This document shows, in pieces, positions 44,982 through 55,494 of a stretch of 64,000 bases of DNA. Position 1 is the stretch's first letter, and every line of letters starts with the position of its first letter. The notes under the pieces are model-generated. The model was not told the DNA's origin and searched no databases. It was given only the letters and a program-made list of their open reading frames with translations. The position numbers were made by a program, and so were the translations under genes. This DNA is from Pseudomonadota bacterium (GTDB taxonomy: Bacteria > Pseudomonadota > Gammaproteobacteria > Steroidobacterales > Steroidobacteraceae). Location of the stretch: NCBI GenBank assembly GCA_021779535.1, contig JAJYAM010000002.1, positions 110,434 to 174,433 on the forward strand. The letters are read 5' to 3'.

Positions 44982-46435
44982 GCTGGCATGCCCGGTCGGT
45001 CGCCGAACTCGCCGGCGCGCTCGAGCGCCGCGAGATCTCGAGCGTGGCGCTCACCGGCCATTTCCTCGACCGGATCGGCGCTCTCAACGGCGCGTTGAAC
45101 GCGCTGATCACGGTCACGGCCGATCAGGCGCTCGCGGACGCGGCTGTCGCCGATCGCCGACGGGCCGCCGGCGAACGGGGGCCGTTGCTCGGCATCCCGC
45201 TCATCCACAAGGATATTTTCTGCACCGACGGGGTTCGCACCAGCTGTGGATCGCGGATGCTGGACAATTTCGTCGCGCCCTACGATGCGACCGTGGTCGC
45301 GCGGCTGAAGGCCGCGGGCGCGGTGATGCTCGGCAAGGCGAACATGGACGAGTTCGCGATGGGCTCCTCCAACGAAACCAGCCATTACGGTCCGGTTCGC
45401 AATCCCTGGGACCTCGACAAGGTCCCGGGCGGATCGTCGGGCGGGTCGGCCGCCGCGGTCGCGGCGCGGCTCGCGCCGTTGTCGACCGGTACCGATACCG
45501 GGGGGTCGATCCGCCAGCCCGCGGCCCTGTGCGGCGTCACCGGGATCAAGCCGACCTATGGGCGGGTGTCCCGGTACGGGATGATCGCGTTCGCGTCCAG
45601 TCTCGACCAGGCGGGCGTGTTCGCGCGCTCCGCGGCGGATGCCGCGGCCGCGCTCGGGGCGATCGCCGGCTTCGATCCGCGGGATTCGACCAGCGTCGAT
45701 GCGCCGGTCCCCGACTACGCCGCGACGCTCGGCGCGCCGCTCACGGGCTTGCGGCTCGGACTCGTGAAGGAGTTCTCCGAGGCGCTCGAGCCGCGCAACG
45801 GTGCGCTGATCGCCGCCGCGCTGGACGTGTTCCGTGCGCTCGGCGCCGAGACGACGACCGTGAGCCTGCCCAGCCTGCCGCTGTCGGTCCCGACCTATTA
45901 CGTGGTCGCTCCCGCGGAATGCTCGTCGAACTTGTCGCGCTTCGACGGCGTGCGCTTCGGTTATCGATGCGCGGACCCGCGGGACCTGCGGGACCTGTAC
46001 GAACGGTCGCGCGGCGAGGGGTTCGGCGCCGAGGTCAAGCGCCGGATCATGACCGGCACCTACGTGCTCTCGGCGGGGTACTTCGACGCGTACTACTTGA
46101 AAGCGCAGCAGGTGCGCCAGCTGATCGCCGGGGAATTCCGCGCCGCGTTCCAGCGGGTCGACCTGTTGATCGGACCGACCACGCCGACGCCGGCGTTCGG
46201 GATCGGCGCCAAGATCGACGACCCGGTCACGATGTACCTGAACGACATCTACACGATCGGCGCGAATCTCGCGGGCCTGCCCGCGATCTCCGCGCCGTGC
46301 GGCTTCGTCGACGGTCTGCCGATGGGGGTGCAGCTGATCGGTCCGCACTTCGCCGAAGGCCGGCTGCTGAACGCCGTGCATCGCTATCAACTCGCGACCG
46401 ATTGGCACGATCGCAGCGCGCCGGGATACGCATGA
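44978..46435 (+). CDS. gatA: Asp/Glu-tRNA amidotransferase subunit A (glutaminase)
   Basis: This 485-residue amidase-signature enzyme releases ammonia from glutamine for GatB. The Ser-cisSer-Lys triad residues are in LIHKDIFC (Lys) and [17 protein letters not shown] followed by [27 protein letters not shown] and the C-terminal [24 protein letters not shown] agree with GatA. It starts with GTG 44978 inside the gatC stop (GTGA). Confidence 0.97.
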   Translation: MSWHARSVAELAGALERREISSVALTGHFLDRIGALNGALNALITVTADQALADAAVADRRRAAGERGPLLGIPLIHKDIFCTDGVRTSCGSRMLDNFVAPYDATVVARLKAAGAVMLGKANMDEFAMGSSNETSHYGPVRNPWDLDKVPGGSSGGSAAAVAARLAPLSTGTDTGGSIRQPAALCGVTGIKPTYGRVSRYGMIAFASSLDQAGVFARSAADAAAALGAIAGFDPRDSTSVDAPVPDYAATLGAPLTGLRLGLVKEFSEALEPRNGALIAAALDVFRALGAETTTVSLPSLPLSVPTYYVVAPAECSSNLSRFDGVRFGYRCADPRDLRDLYERSRGEGFGAEVKRRIMTGTYVLSAGYFDAYYLKAQQVRQLIAGEFRAAFQRVDLLIGPTTPTPAFGIGAKIDDPVTMYLNDIYTIGANLAGLPAISAPCGFVDGLPMGVQLIGPHFAEGRLLNAVHRYQLATDWHDRSAPGYA

Positions 46436-47880
46436 TGAAGGATTGGGAAGTCGTCATCGGACTCGAGATCCATGCGCAGCTCGCAACCCGGTCGAAGATC
46501 TTCTCCGGGGCCGCGACCGCGTACGGTGCGCCGCCGAACACCCAGGCGTGCCTGGTCGACCTCGCGTATCCCGGCGTTTTGCCGGTGTTGAACGCCGAGG
46601 CGGTGCGGATGGCGGTGAAGTTCGGTCTCGCGATCGGCGCGCCGATCGCCGAGCGGTCGATCTTCGCGCGCAAGAACTACTTTTACCCGGATCTGCCGAA
46701 GGGCTATCAAATCAGCCAGTACGAGCAGCCGATCGTCGGGCGGGGTTCGCTCGAGATCGTGCTGGACGAAGGCACGGCCACGCGGATCGGCATCACCCGT
46801 GCGCACCTGGAGGAGGATGCGGGCAAGTCGCTGCACGAGGGGCTCGCGAACGCGACCGGGATCGACCTCAACCGGGCGGGTACGCCGCTGCTGGAGATCG
46901 TCTCGGAACCGGACATGCGCTCGGCGAAGGAAGCGGTCGCGTACATGAAGAAACTGCACACGCTCGTACGCTACCTCGAGATCTGCGACGGCAACATGCA
47001 GGAGGGCTCGTTTCGCTGCGACGCGAACGTCTCGGTGAGGCCGCGGGGCGCCGAGAAGTTCGGTACGCGCGCGGAGATCAAGAACCTCAATTCGTTCCGG
47101 TTCGTCGAGAAGGCGATTCAACACGAGGTCGCCCGGCAGATCGAGCTCATCGAGAGCGGCGGCACGGTGGTCCAGGAGACCCGGCTCTACGACTCGGACC
47201 GGGACGAGACCCGCTCGATGCGCTCGAAGGAGGAGGCGAACGACTACCGGTATTTCCCCGACCCGGACCTGCTGCCGCTCGCGATCGACCGCGCGTTCAT
47301 CGAATCGGTCCGCGCGAGCCTGCCGGAACTGCCGGATCAAAAGGCCGCGCGCTTCGTGTCGGACTACCAATTGTCGCGCTACGACGCCGGCGTGCTGTCG
47401 GCGAGCCGCGAGACCGGCGCCTATTTCGAGGCGGTGGTCGCGCGCGTCGGCGCCGCGCACGCGAAGCTCGCCGCGAACTGGGTCATGGGCGAGCTGTCCT
47501 CGGCGCTGAATCGGGACAACCTGGAGATCGACGCGGCGCGCGTCGGTCCTCAGTCGCTCGGCGGGCTGCTGGACCGCATCATCGACGGCACGATCTCCGG
47601 CAAGCTCGCCAAGGAAGTGTTCGAGGCGATGTGGTCGGAAGGGCGCGACGCGGACGCGATCATCGAGGCGAAGGGCCTGCGCCAGATCACCGACGCCGGT
47701 GCGATCGCGACCGCGATCGACGCGGTCATCGCCGCCAATCCGAAACAGCTCGCCGACTACCGCGCCGGCAAGGACAAGCTGTTCGGCTTCTTCGTCGGAC
47801 AGGTGATGAAGGCGACCGGCGGCAAAGCGAATCCGGCGCAGCTCAACGACCTGCTGAAGGCGAAGCTCGGCGGCGGCTAG
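46432..47880 (+). CDS. gatB: Asp/Glu-tRNA amidotransferase subunit B
   Basis: This 482-residue kinase/transamidase subunit activates the misacylated Asp or Glu on tRNA. It begins [13 protein letters not shown], then [49 protein letters not shown] and [17 protein letters not shown]-terminal YqeY-like tail domain (about 330-482, ending [25 protein letters not shown]) contacts tRNA. Starts ATGATG overlapping the gatA stop. It is 3 nt from hslO. Confidence 0.97.
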   Translation: MMKDWEVVIGLEIHAQLATRSKIFSGAATAYGAPPNTQACLVDLAYPGVLPVLNAEAVRMAVKFGLAIGAPIAERSIFARKNYFYPDLPKGYQISQYEQPIVGRGSLEIVLDEGTATRIGITRAHLEEDAGKSLHEGLANATGIDLNRAGTPLLEIVSEPDMRSAKEAVAYMKKLHTLVRYLEICDGNMQEGSFRCDANVSVRPRGAEKFGTRAEIKNLNSFRFVEKAIQHEVARQIELIESGGTVVQETRLYDSDRDETRSMRSKEEANDYRYFPDPDLLPLAIDRAFIESVRASLPELPDQKAARFVSDYQLSRYDAGVLSASRETGAYFEAVVARVGAAHAKLAANWVMGELSSALNRDNLEIDAARVGPQSLGGLLDRIIDGTISGKLAKEVFEAMWSEGRDADAIIEAKGLRQITDAGAIATAIDAVIAANPKQLADYRAGKDKLFGFFVGQVMKATGGKANPAQLNDLLKAKLGGG

Positions 47881-47883
47881 GCG

Positions 47884-48786
47884 ATGCGCGACCGCGACGG
47901 ACTGCGCCGCTTCCTGTTCGAACGGTACCCGATCCGCGGACAGCTGGTGCGCGTCGATTCCGCGTGGCGTGCGCTGATCGAGCATCACGACTATCCAGCG
48001 CCGGTGCGCGGCGCGCTCGGCGAGGCGGTTGCGGCGACCTTGTTGCTCGCCGACACGGTCAAGTTCGACGGCGTGCTGTCGCTGCAGCTGCAGGGCGACG
48101 GACCGATGCCCCTGCTGCTCACGCAGTGCACCAGCGGGCTCGGCGTGCGCGGGCTCGCGCGGTGCGGGGACGTGGGTGAAGCGCACCGTCTCGACGCCCT
48201 CGTCGGCGACGGCAACTTGACGGTCACGCTGGAGAGCGAGGACCGGAGCCGCCGCTACCAGGGGGTCGTGCCGATCGACGGTGCGCGGCTCGCGGACAGC
48301 CTGCAGCGCTACTTCGAGAACTCCGAGCAGCTGCCGACGCGCTTGTGGCTGTTCGCGGATGCACGGGGGGCGTCGGGCATGCTGCTGCAGAAGTTGCCGG
48401 GGTCGCCGAGCGCCGACCGCGGCGAGGCGGGCGGCGAGGCGGGCGACCTCGAGGACACGTGGCGCCGGGCACAGCTGCTCGGCGACACCTTGACGCACGA
48501 GGAGATGCGCTCGCTCGCCGACCGGGAGATCCTGCGGCGGCTGTTCCACGAGGACGACCTGCGGCTGTTCGACGCCGCCCCGGTCTATTTCCGGTGCCGC
48601 TGCTCGCGCGAGCGCGTCGGCAACATGCTGCACGCGCTCGGCGAGGAGGAGACCCGCGGCGTGCTCGCGGAGCGCGGCGAGGTCGAGGTGCGGTGCGATT
48701 TCTGCAATCGCGCCTATCGTTTCGACGCGGTCGACGTCGCCGAGATATTCCGCGGAACGAGCGTCGGCGGCGCTTCGGTGCACTGA
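47884..48786 (+). CDS. hslO: Redox-regulated chaperone Hsp33
   Basis: The 300-residue holdase is activated by oxidative unfolding. The N-terminal domain has ALGEAVAATLLLADTVKFDGVLSLQLQGDGP. The C-terminal zinc site is CRC (YFRCRCSRERV) and CDFC (VRCDFCNRAYRF), four cysteines in the CxC...CxxC pattern required for the redox switch. It sits directly after gatB and before a HisN-like phosphatase. This placement is not one I recognise from E. coli. Confidence 0.95.
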   Translation: MRDRDGLRRFLFERYPIRGQLVRVDSAWRALIEHHDYPAPVRGALGEAVAATLLLADTVKFDGVLSLQLQGDGPMPLLLTQCTSGLGVRGLARCGDVGEAHRLDALVGDGNLTVTLESEDRSRRYQGVVPIDGARLADSLQRYFENSEQLPTRLWLFADARGASGMLLQKLPGSPSADRGEAGGEAGDLEDTWRRAQLLGDTLTHEEMRSLADREILRRLFHEDDLRLFDAAPVYFRCRCSRERVGNMLHALGEEETRGVLAERGEVEVRCDFCNRAYRFDAVDVAEIFRGTSVGGASVH

Positions 48787-48792
48787 GTCCCC

Positions 48793-49587
48793 ATGGACCT
48801 TTCCGAGTCAGCGGATCCCGCGGCGACGCTGGACCTGGCGATGCGGCTCGCCGACACCGCGCGCCGGCTCGCGCGGGCGTCGTTCCGGACCGCGCTCGCG
48901 GTGCAGATCAAGGCCGACGGGAGCCCGGTCACCGCGGTCGATCGCGAGATCGAGACCGAGATGCGACGCCTGATCCGCGCGACGTTCCCGACGCACGCGA
49001 TTCGCGGCGAGGAGTACGGCGCCGAAGGCGATCGCGAGTTCACCTGGGTGCTCGATCCGATCGACGGCACGAAGAGCTTCATCACGGGCTTTCCGCTGTT
49101 CGGCTCGCTGATCGCGCTGGTGCGTGGCGGCCGGCCCTTGCTCGGCGTGATCGAGGCGCCGATCCTCGGCGAGCGCTGGGTCGGCGCCGCGGGGCGCGCG
49201 ACGCGGCTCAACGGCGAGCCCGCCGCGGTGAGCGCGTGCCGATCGCTCGAACGGGCGGTGGTCTATACGACGTCCGCGGAACTGTTCGATCCGGAGGATC
49301 GCGCCGGCTTCGAACGGGTCGGCGCGCGCTGCGCGCTGCGCCGGTTCGGCGGCGATTGCTACCTCTACGGCCTGCTGGCGTCCGGACATTGCGATCTGGT
49401 GATCGAATCGCGACTCAAGCCGCACGACTTCATGGCCCTGATCCCGGTCATCGAGGGCGCGGGCGGCCGGATCAGCGATTGGGCCGGCCGCCCGCTCGGC
49501 CTGGAGTCGGACGGCCGCGTCGTCGCCGCGGCGACCGAGGCGCTGTGGCGCGAGGCGATCGAGCGGCTGGAGGCGGACCGCTCATGA
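48793..49587 (+). CDS. Inositol-monophosphatase-family phosphatase, histidinol-phosphatase (HisN)-like
   Basis: This 264-residue Mg-dependent phosphatase has the metal motifs GEEYG (Glu), DPIDGTKSFITGFP (two Asp) and, near the end, KPHDFMALIPVIEGAGG with the last Asp. The spacing and the sequence GGDCYLYGLLASGHCDLVIE resemble the HisN-type (TIGR02067) histidinol-phosphatases rather than SuhB or CysQ. No other histidine gene is nearby, so the substrate remains inferred. ATGA overlap with the following transporter. Confidence 0.8.
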   Translation: MDLSESADPAATLDLAMRLADTARRLARASFRTALAVQIKADGSPVTAVDREIETEMRRLIRATFPTHAIRGEEYGAEGDREFTWVLDPIDGTKSFITGFPLFGSLIALVRGGRPLLGVIEAPILGERWVGAAGRATRLNGEPAAVSACRSLERAVVYTTSAELFDPEDRAGFERVGARCALRRFGGDCYLYGLLASGHCDLVIESRLKPHDFMALIPVIEGAGGRISDWAGRPLGLESDGRVVAAATEALWREAIERLEADRS

Positions 49588-50903
49588 ACGCCGGCGGGGG
49601 CGAAACGCCGGCGGGCAACTCGGCGGCGCGGGTGCTGGTCGCCAGCCTCGCCGGCACCACGATCGAGTTCTTCGATTTCTACATCTACGCGACCGCCGCG
49701 GTGCTCGTGTTTCCCTCGCTGTTCTTTCCGGCCGGCGACGCGACATCGGCGACGCTCGAGTCGCTCGCGACGTTCGCGCTCGCGTTCTTCGCCCGGCCGG
49801 TCGGCTCGGCGCTGTTCGGGCATTTCGGCGACCGGATCGGCCGCAAGGCGACGCTGGTCGCGGCGCTGCTGACGATGGGCGTGTCGACCGTGACGATCGG
49901 ATTGCTGCCGACCTACGCTTCGATCGGCGTGTTCGCACCGCTCGGTCTCGCGCTCTGCCGGCTCGGGCAAGGCATCGGGCTCGGCGGCGAATGGGGCGGG
50001 GCGGTGCTGCTCGCGATCGAGAACGCGCCGCCGGGTCGGCGGGCGTGGTACGGGATGTTCCCGCAGCTCGGCGCACCGATCGGATTCATCTTCTCGACGT
50101 CGATGTTCCTCGCGCTCACCCATGCGCTCGGCGACCGGGCGTTCCTCGCGTGGGGTTGGCGGGTGCCGTTCCTGCTCAGCGCCGTGCTGGTGTTCGTCGG
50201 GCTGTACGTGCGGCTGCGACTCGCGGAAACCGCCGCGTTCCGGCGCGCGATCGACCAGGGCGAGCGCGTGAAGGTGCCGATGTGGTCGGTGTTCGCCCGG
50301 CACGCGCGCGCGGTGATCGTCGGCACCTTCGCGTCGACCTCGACCTTCGTCGTGTTCTATCTCATGACCGTGTTCACGCTCAGCTGGGGCACGAGTCGCC
50401 TGCATTACCCGAGATCGGAGTTCCTCGGGATCCAGATGATCGGGATCGTGCTGTTCGGGTCGTGCATCCCGCTGTCGGCGCGGGTCGCGACCGTCCGAGG
50501 CAGCCGCTGGACGATCATCGTCGCGACGCTCGGCGTGGTCGTGTTCGGGATCGCGTTCGCTCCGATGTTCGCCGCCGGGCCGCGCGGCGCGCTGCTCGCG
50601 ATGTCGATCGGGCTTGCGCTGATGGGGTTCAGCTACGGGCCGATCGGCACCGCGCTCGCCGAAGTCTTCCCGACGCCGGTTCGCTACACCGGCGTGTCGA
50701 TCACCTTCAACCTCGCGGGAATCGTCGGTGCGTCGCTGACGCCCTACGCGGCGACCTGGCTCGCGACCCGCTACGGCTTGGCCGCGGTCGGCCTCTATCT
50801 CAGCGCATCCGCATTGATCAGCCTCGCGGCGTTCGTGCTGATGCCGGCCGCATCGCCGGACGACCGGGTCACGGCGTTCGGGGTCGCCGACCGCGCCGCG
50901 TGA
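49584..50903 (+). CDS. MFS transporter, metabolite:H+ symporter (MHS) family
   Basis: The 439-residue inner-membrane protein has 12 predicted helices. The start LVASLAGTTIEFFDFYIYATAAVLVFP and the helix 2-3 loop FGHFGDRIGRKATLV (MFS motif A), followed by CRLGQGIGLGGEWGGAVLLAIE, are typical of the ProP/ShiA/KgtP branch. Substrates are usually organic acids, betaines or shikimate and cannot be predicted here. It is coupled by ATGA to the HisN-like phosphatase, so both may act on related metabolites. It converges with mtgA. Confidence 0.88.
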   Translation: MNAGGGETPAGNSAARVLVASLAGTTIEFFDFYIYATAAVLVFPSLFFPAGDATSATLESLATFALAFFARPVGSALFGHFGDRIGRKATLVAALLTMGVSTVTIGLLPTYASIGVFAPLGLALCRLGQGIGLGGEWGGAVLLAIENAPPGRRAWYGMFPQLGAPIGFIFSTSMFLALTHALGDRAFLAWGWRVPFLLSAVLVFVGLYVRLRLAETAAFRRAIDQGERVKVPMWSVFARHARAVIVGTFASTSTFVVFYLMTVFTLSWGTSRLHYPRSEFLGIQMIGIVLFGSCIPLSARVATVRGSRWTIIVATLGVVVFGIAFAPMFAAGPRGALLAMSIGLALMGFSYGPIGTALAEVFPTPVRYTGVSITFNLAGIVGASLTPYAATWLATRYGLAAVGLYLSASALISLAAFVLMPAASPDDRVTAFGVADRAA

Positions 50904-50909
50904 GCGCGG

Positions 50910-51656
50910 TCACAAGCGCCGGCCCGGATACGCGTCGAGCACCCCGAGGAAGCGCGGGCCGCCGAGGTCGCGCATCTGCTGGAGGATCCACGCACGGCGC
51001 CGCTCGAGCTCCGGGGAGGGGGCGGCGGCGCGTTCGTGATCCGGGTTCGGCAGCACCGCGGCGAGCAGCGCCGCCTGGGCCGGGGTCAACCGCGAGGCGG
51101 GCTCGTGAAAGAAGCGGCGTGACGCGGCCTCGGCGCCGTAGGTCCCCCGGCCGAACTGGGCGACGTTCAGGTACACCTCGAGGATGCGGCGCTTCGGCCA
51201 GCACGCCTCGATCCACACGGTGAAATACGCTTCGATCGCCTTGCGCAGGTAACTGCGGCCGCTCCAGAGGAAGAGGTTCTTCGCGACCTGCTGCGAGATC
51301 GTGCTGCCGCCGCGGATGCGGCGGCTGTCGAGGTCATGAAGGTACGCGGCATGCATCGCGGAAAAATCGAATCCCCAATGGAACGGGAATTTCTGATCCT
51401 CCGCGGCGATCGCCGCGAGCGGCAGATTCGGGGAGATGCTGCGCAGGGCCACCCACCGATGCCGGAACACGTAATGCCGGTCGTCGCGCCGCCACGCGGC
51501 GATCCGTGCCTCGATCATGAACGCGTCGAGCGGCGGATCGAGCCAGCGCAACGGCACGACCAGCAGCGCCGACAGCGCGAGCCAGGCGATCCCGACCCGC
51601 CGTGCGACGCGCACGGCGGTGCGACGCCGCCGCGGATCGGGTCGCATGCGCGACAC
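50910..51656 (-). CDS. mtgA: Monofunctional biosynthetic peptidoglycan transglycosylase
   Basis: This 248-residue GT51 enzyme has one N-terminal membrane anchor (about 22-38). Motif I with the catalytic Glu is AAEDQKFPFHWGFD; motif II is RGGSTISQQVAKNLFLW; later motifs are RKAIEAYFTVWIE and KRRILEVYLNVAQFG. It makes glycan strands from lipid II without a transpeptidase domain. Last gene in the prfA-prmC-ppiB-mtgA run. Confidence 0.95.
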   Translation of the reverse strand: MSRMRPDPRRRRTAVRVARRVGIAWLALSALLVVPLRWLDPPLDAFMIEARIAAWRRDDRHYVFRHRWVALRSISPNLPLAAIAAEDQKFPFHWGFDFSAMHAAYLHDLDSRRIRGGSTISQQVAKNLFLWSGRSYLRKAIEAYFTVWIEACWPKRRILEVYLNVAQFGRGTYGAEAASRRFFHEPASRLTPAQAALLAAVLPNPDHERAAAPSPELERRRAWILQQMRDLGGPRFLGVLDAYPGRRL

Positions 51657-51688
51657 CCGAGATCAGCGCCTGGCGCGCGCCGGCGCGC

Positions 51689-52177
51689 TCAGGCGGCGAC
51701 GACGCGGGCGCTCGTGATCCGCACCGCGCTCACGGGAACGTCGTCGTGCCCGCCGCGGCGTCCGGTCTCGACCGCCGCGATCGCGTCGATCACCTCCATG
51801 CCCTCGGTGACCCGCCCGAAGACCGCGTAACCGAAGTTGCCCTTCTGATGGTCGAGGAACGCGTTGTCCTCGAGATTCACGAAGAACTGCGAGGTGGCGC
51901 TGTTGATGTCGTTGGTGCGGGCCATCGACAGCGTGCCGCGCAGGTTCTTCAGGCCGTTGCCGGCCTCGTTCTCGATCGGCGCGTACGGGCGCTTTTGCCG
52001 CATGTCCTCGGTGAAGCCGCCGCCTTGGATCATGAATCCCGGGATCACGCGGTGGAAGATCGTGCCGTCGAAGAAGCCTTCTTGCACGTAGCGCAGGAAA
52101 TTCGCGGTGGTCTGCGGCGCCTCGCCGTCGAACAACTCCACTGTGAAACCGCCCTTCGTCGTCTCGAATCGGATCAT
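51689..52177 (-). CDS. ppiB: Cyclophilin-type peptidyl-prolyl cis-trans isomerase, cytoplasmic
   Basis: The 162-residue cyclophilin has no signal peptide. It shows TTANFLRYVQEGFFDGTIFHRVIPGFMIQGGGF with the catalytic Arg in FHRV, GTLSMARTNDINSATSQFFVNL and YAVFGRVTEGMEVID. The bacterial Tyr replaces the human Trp in the cyclosporin pocket. ATGA overlap with prmC. Confidence 0.95.
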   Translation of the reverse strand: MIRFETTKGGFTVELFDGEAPQTTANFLRYVQEGFFDGTIFHRVIPGFMIQGGGFTEDMRQKRPYAPIENEAGNGLKNLRGTLSMARTNDINSATSQFFVNLEDNAFLDHQKGNFGYAVFGRVTEGMEVIDAIAAVETGRRGGHDDVPVSAVRITSARVVAA

Positions 52178-53036
52178 GGCCTCGTCCCTCGTTGAATGTC
52201 GGAAATCGTACCCAGGGTCACCCGCGGCAACCCGGCGTGGTCGCGGACGCAGCGCACGTCCTCGAAGCCGCGCGCGGCGAACAGGGCCGCGACCGCCTCG
52301 GCTTGGTCGGCTCCGTGCTCCACCGCGAGCCCTCCGGCCGCGTGCAGATGGCGCGGCGCGTCCTCGACGATCCGTTCGATCGCCTCGAGGCCGCGGCTCC
52401 CCGGGGTGAGCGCCTCGCGCGGTTCCGCGGCGAGCGCGGCGAGCGCGGGATCCGCCGCGGCGACATAGGGCGGATTCGACGCGATCCAGTCGAAGCGTTC
52501 ACCGGGGACGGCGTCGAACCACGAGCCGCGCCGCCATCGAATGCGATCGACGCGGAGCGAGGCCGCGTTCGTCCGGGCGATCGCGAGCGCTTCGGCCGAC
52601 ACGTCGGTGGCCGTGACCTGCGACCGCGGCCGTTCGTTCGCGATCGCAACCGCGATCACGCCGCTGCCGGTGCCGAGATCGAGCACGGCGCACGGTGCGT
52701 CGGCCGGCACGCGCTCGAGCACGGTCGCGACGAGGATCTCGGTCTCCGGGCGCGGGACCAGCACCGCCGGCGACACCGCGAACGGCAGGGACCAGAATTC
52801 GCGCACGCCGGTGAGATACGCCACGGGCACGCCGGCGCGCCGTTCGCCGAGCAGCGCCCGAAAGGCGGCCGCATCGGCCGCGGACACCGGCCGCTCGGCG
52901 CGCGCGGCGAGCGCCGCACGGTCCCATCCCAGGACCTTGCCGAGCAGCAGCCGCGCATCGAGGCCCGGCGAGTCACTGCGTCCCGCGAGCGCCGCGGTGC
53001 CGGCGCGCAACAATCCGTCGATCGTCGGCGCGCCGT

Positions 53037-53040
<4 letters not shown>
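52174..53040 (-). CDS. prmC: Peptide chain release factor N5-glutamine methyltransferase
   Basis: The 288-residue enzyme methylates the Gln of the GGQ motif of RF1 and RF2. The N-terminal helical domain (about 1-80) is followed by [24 protein letters not shown] (SAM motif I) and the catalytic [10 protein letters not shown]. It overlaps its substrate gene prfA at 53037-53040 (ATGA), the conserved hemA-prfA-prmC order. Confidence 0.95.
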
Positions 53041-54089
<1,049 letters not shown>

Positions 54090-54095
54090 GCGAGG

Positions 54096-54101
54096 ATTAT
54101 A
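54096..54101 (-). promoter_or_regulatory. -10 box (TATAAT) of prfA-prmC-ppiB-mtgA
   Basis: A perfect minus-strand TATAAT at 54101-54096, 6 nt before the ATG at 54089. There is no consensus -35 at the right distance. Confidence 0.6.
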
Positions 54102-54131
54102 GCGGTCCGCGGGGCGACGCCGCCCGGGATC

Positions 54132-55388
54132 TCAAGAACGGCGATGGTCCTCGGTCAACAGTTTGGCGAGCGCATCGGCGATCTGCGTATCGGCCGACTC
54201 CGCCGCCGTGCGCAGCGCCTGGGTCGGCCCGTGCAGCAAGCGGTTCGTCAGCGTGTTCGCGAGGTACTCGATCGCCTCATCGGCCGGATGGCCCGTCGCG
54301 ATCATGCGCTTCGCCTGTTCGACCGTGTGGGCGCGGATCTCCTCGGCGTGACTGCGCAACGCGCGAATCGCCGGACCCGCGTCCTTCGCGCGCCGTTGCG
54401 CGAGGAAACGCGCGGCTTCCTCGGCGATCAGCAACTGCGCGCCCTCGGCGGCGGCTTCGCGCTGCTGGCGGTTCTCGTCGACCAGCTGCTGCAGGTCGTC
54501 GATCGTGAACAGGTACACGTCTTCCAGCTCGGCGACCTGCGGGTCGATGTCGCGCGGTACCGCGAGATCGGCCATGAAAATCGGCCGGCGCTTGCGCGCG
54601 CGCAGCGCCGCGGCCGCCATGCTCTTCGTGAGCAGCGGCGCCGGGCTCGCGGTGCAACTGATCACGATGTCGGCCTCCTCGAGCTCGTCGCCGATCGCGT
54701 CGAGTCCGACCGCGTAGGCGTGCACTTCCGCCGCCAGCGCCTGGGCGCGCGCGAGGCTGCGGTTCGCGATCACGAGATGCCGGATGCCCTGGGTGGCGAC
54801 GTGGCGCGCGGTCAAGCCGATCATCTCGCCCGCGCCGATCAGCAGCGCGCGGCGCGAGCTCAGGTCGGAATACACCCGCCGCGCGAGCGCGACCGCCGCC
54901 GACGCGACCGAGACGGCGTTCGCACCGACCTGGGTCTCCGTGCGGACGCGCTTCGCCGCCGAGAAGGCCGCCTGGAACAGCTTGTTCAGGTTCGGACCCG
55001 TGTTGCCCGCTTCCTGGGCGATCCGGTAGGCCTCCTTCAACTGGCCGAGGATCTGCGCTTCCCCGAGCACCATCGAGTCGAGGCCGGAGGCGACGCGGAA
55101 CGCGTGCTCGACGGCGTCGCGGTCCTCGCGCAGGTAGAGACTCTGCGCGAAATCGACATTCGGTGCGTGATGGCTCGCGAGCCAGGCGGTCATCCGATCG
55201 CCACCGACCGGACCGGCCCAGTACAGCTCGGTGCGATTGCAGGTCGACAGAATGACCGCTTCGGCCGCGCCGGTTTCGGTGCGCAAAGCCCGCAGCGCAC
55301 CGATCAGCCGGTCTTCGCTGAAAGCCATCTTCTCACGCAACTCGACCGGCGCGGTCTTGTGATTGATCCCGAGTATCTTCAAGGACAT
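54132..55388 (-). CDS. hemA: Glutamyl-tRNA reductase
   Basis: The 418-residue enzyme starts tetrapyrrole synthesis by the C5 pathway. Cys50 in ILSTCNRTELYW is the catalytic cysteine, at the same number as in E. coli. GLDSMVLGEAQILGQLK (substrate domain), LIGAGEMIGLTARHV (NADPH) and a C-terminal dimerisation helix follow. ATG 55388 (MSLKILGINHKTAP) is the family start; the upstream frame lacks conservation. Divergent from the TPR/lolB genes. Confidence 0.96.
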   Translation of the reverse strand: MSLKILGINHKTAPVELREKMAFSEDRLIGALRALRTETGAAEAVILSTCNRTELYWAGPVGGDRMTAWLASHHAPNVDFAQSLYLREDRDAVEHAFRVASGLDSMVLGEAQILGQLKEAYRIAQEAGNTGPNLNKLFQAAFSAAKRVRTETQVGANAVSVASAAVALARRVYSDLSSRRALLIGAGEMIGLTARHVATQGIRHLVIANRSLARAQALAAEVHAYAVGLDAIGDELEEADIVISCTASPAPLLTKSMAAAALRARKRRPIFMADLAVPRDIDPQVAELEDVYLFTIDDLQQLVDENRQQREAAAEGAQLLIAEEAARFLAQRRAKDAGPAIRALRSHAEEIRAHTVEQAKRMIATGHPADEAIEYLANTLTNRLLHGPTQALRTAAESADTQIADALAKLLTEDHRRS

Positions 55389-55482
55389 GGGCGCGGCGGA
55401 ACCATGGGGGCAGTTACCAGAATTCTCCGGGAATGCAGGCGTCGCGATCAAGCCGGGACCGGCGTCGCCGGACGCATTTCGC

Positions 55483-55488
55483 TATAGT
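55483..55488 (+). promoter_or_regulatory. -10 box (TATAGT) of the TPR-lolB-ispE unit
   Basis: TATAGT at 55483-55488 ends 6 nt before the GTG at 55495, which supports that GTG as the start of the TPR gene. Confidence 0.5.
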
Positions 55489-55494
55489 GCGATC

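Noticed and set aside
46387..48783. 798-codon minus-strand open frame over gatB and hslO
   Set aside because: Antisense shadow of two well-conserved genes; long frames without stops are expected on the opposite strand at this GC content.
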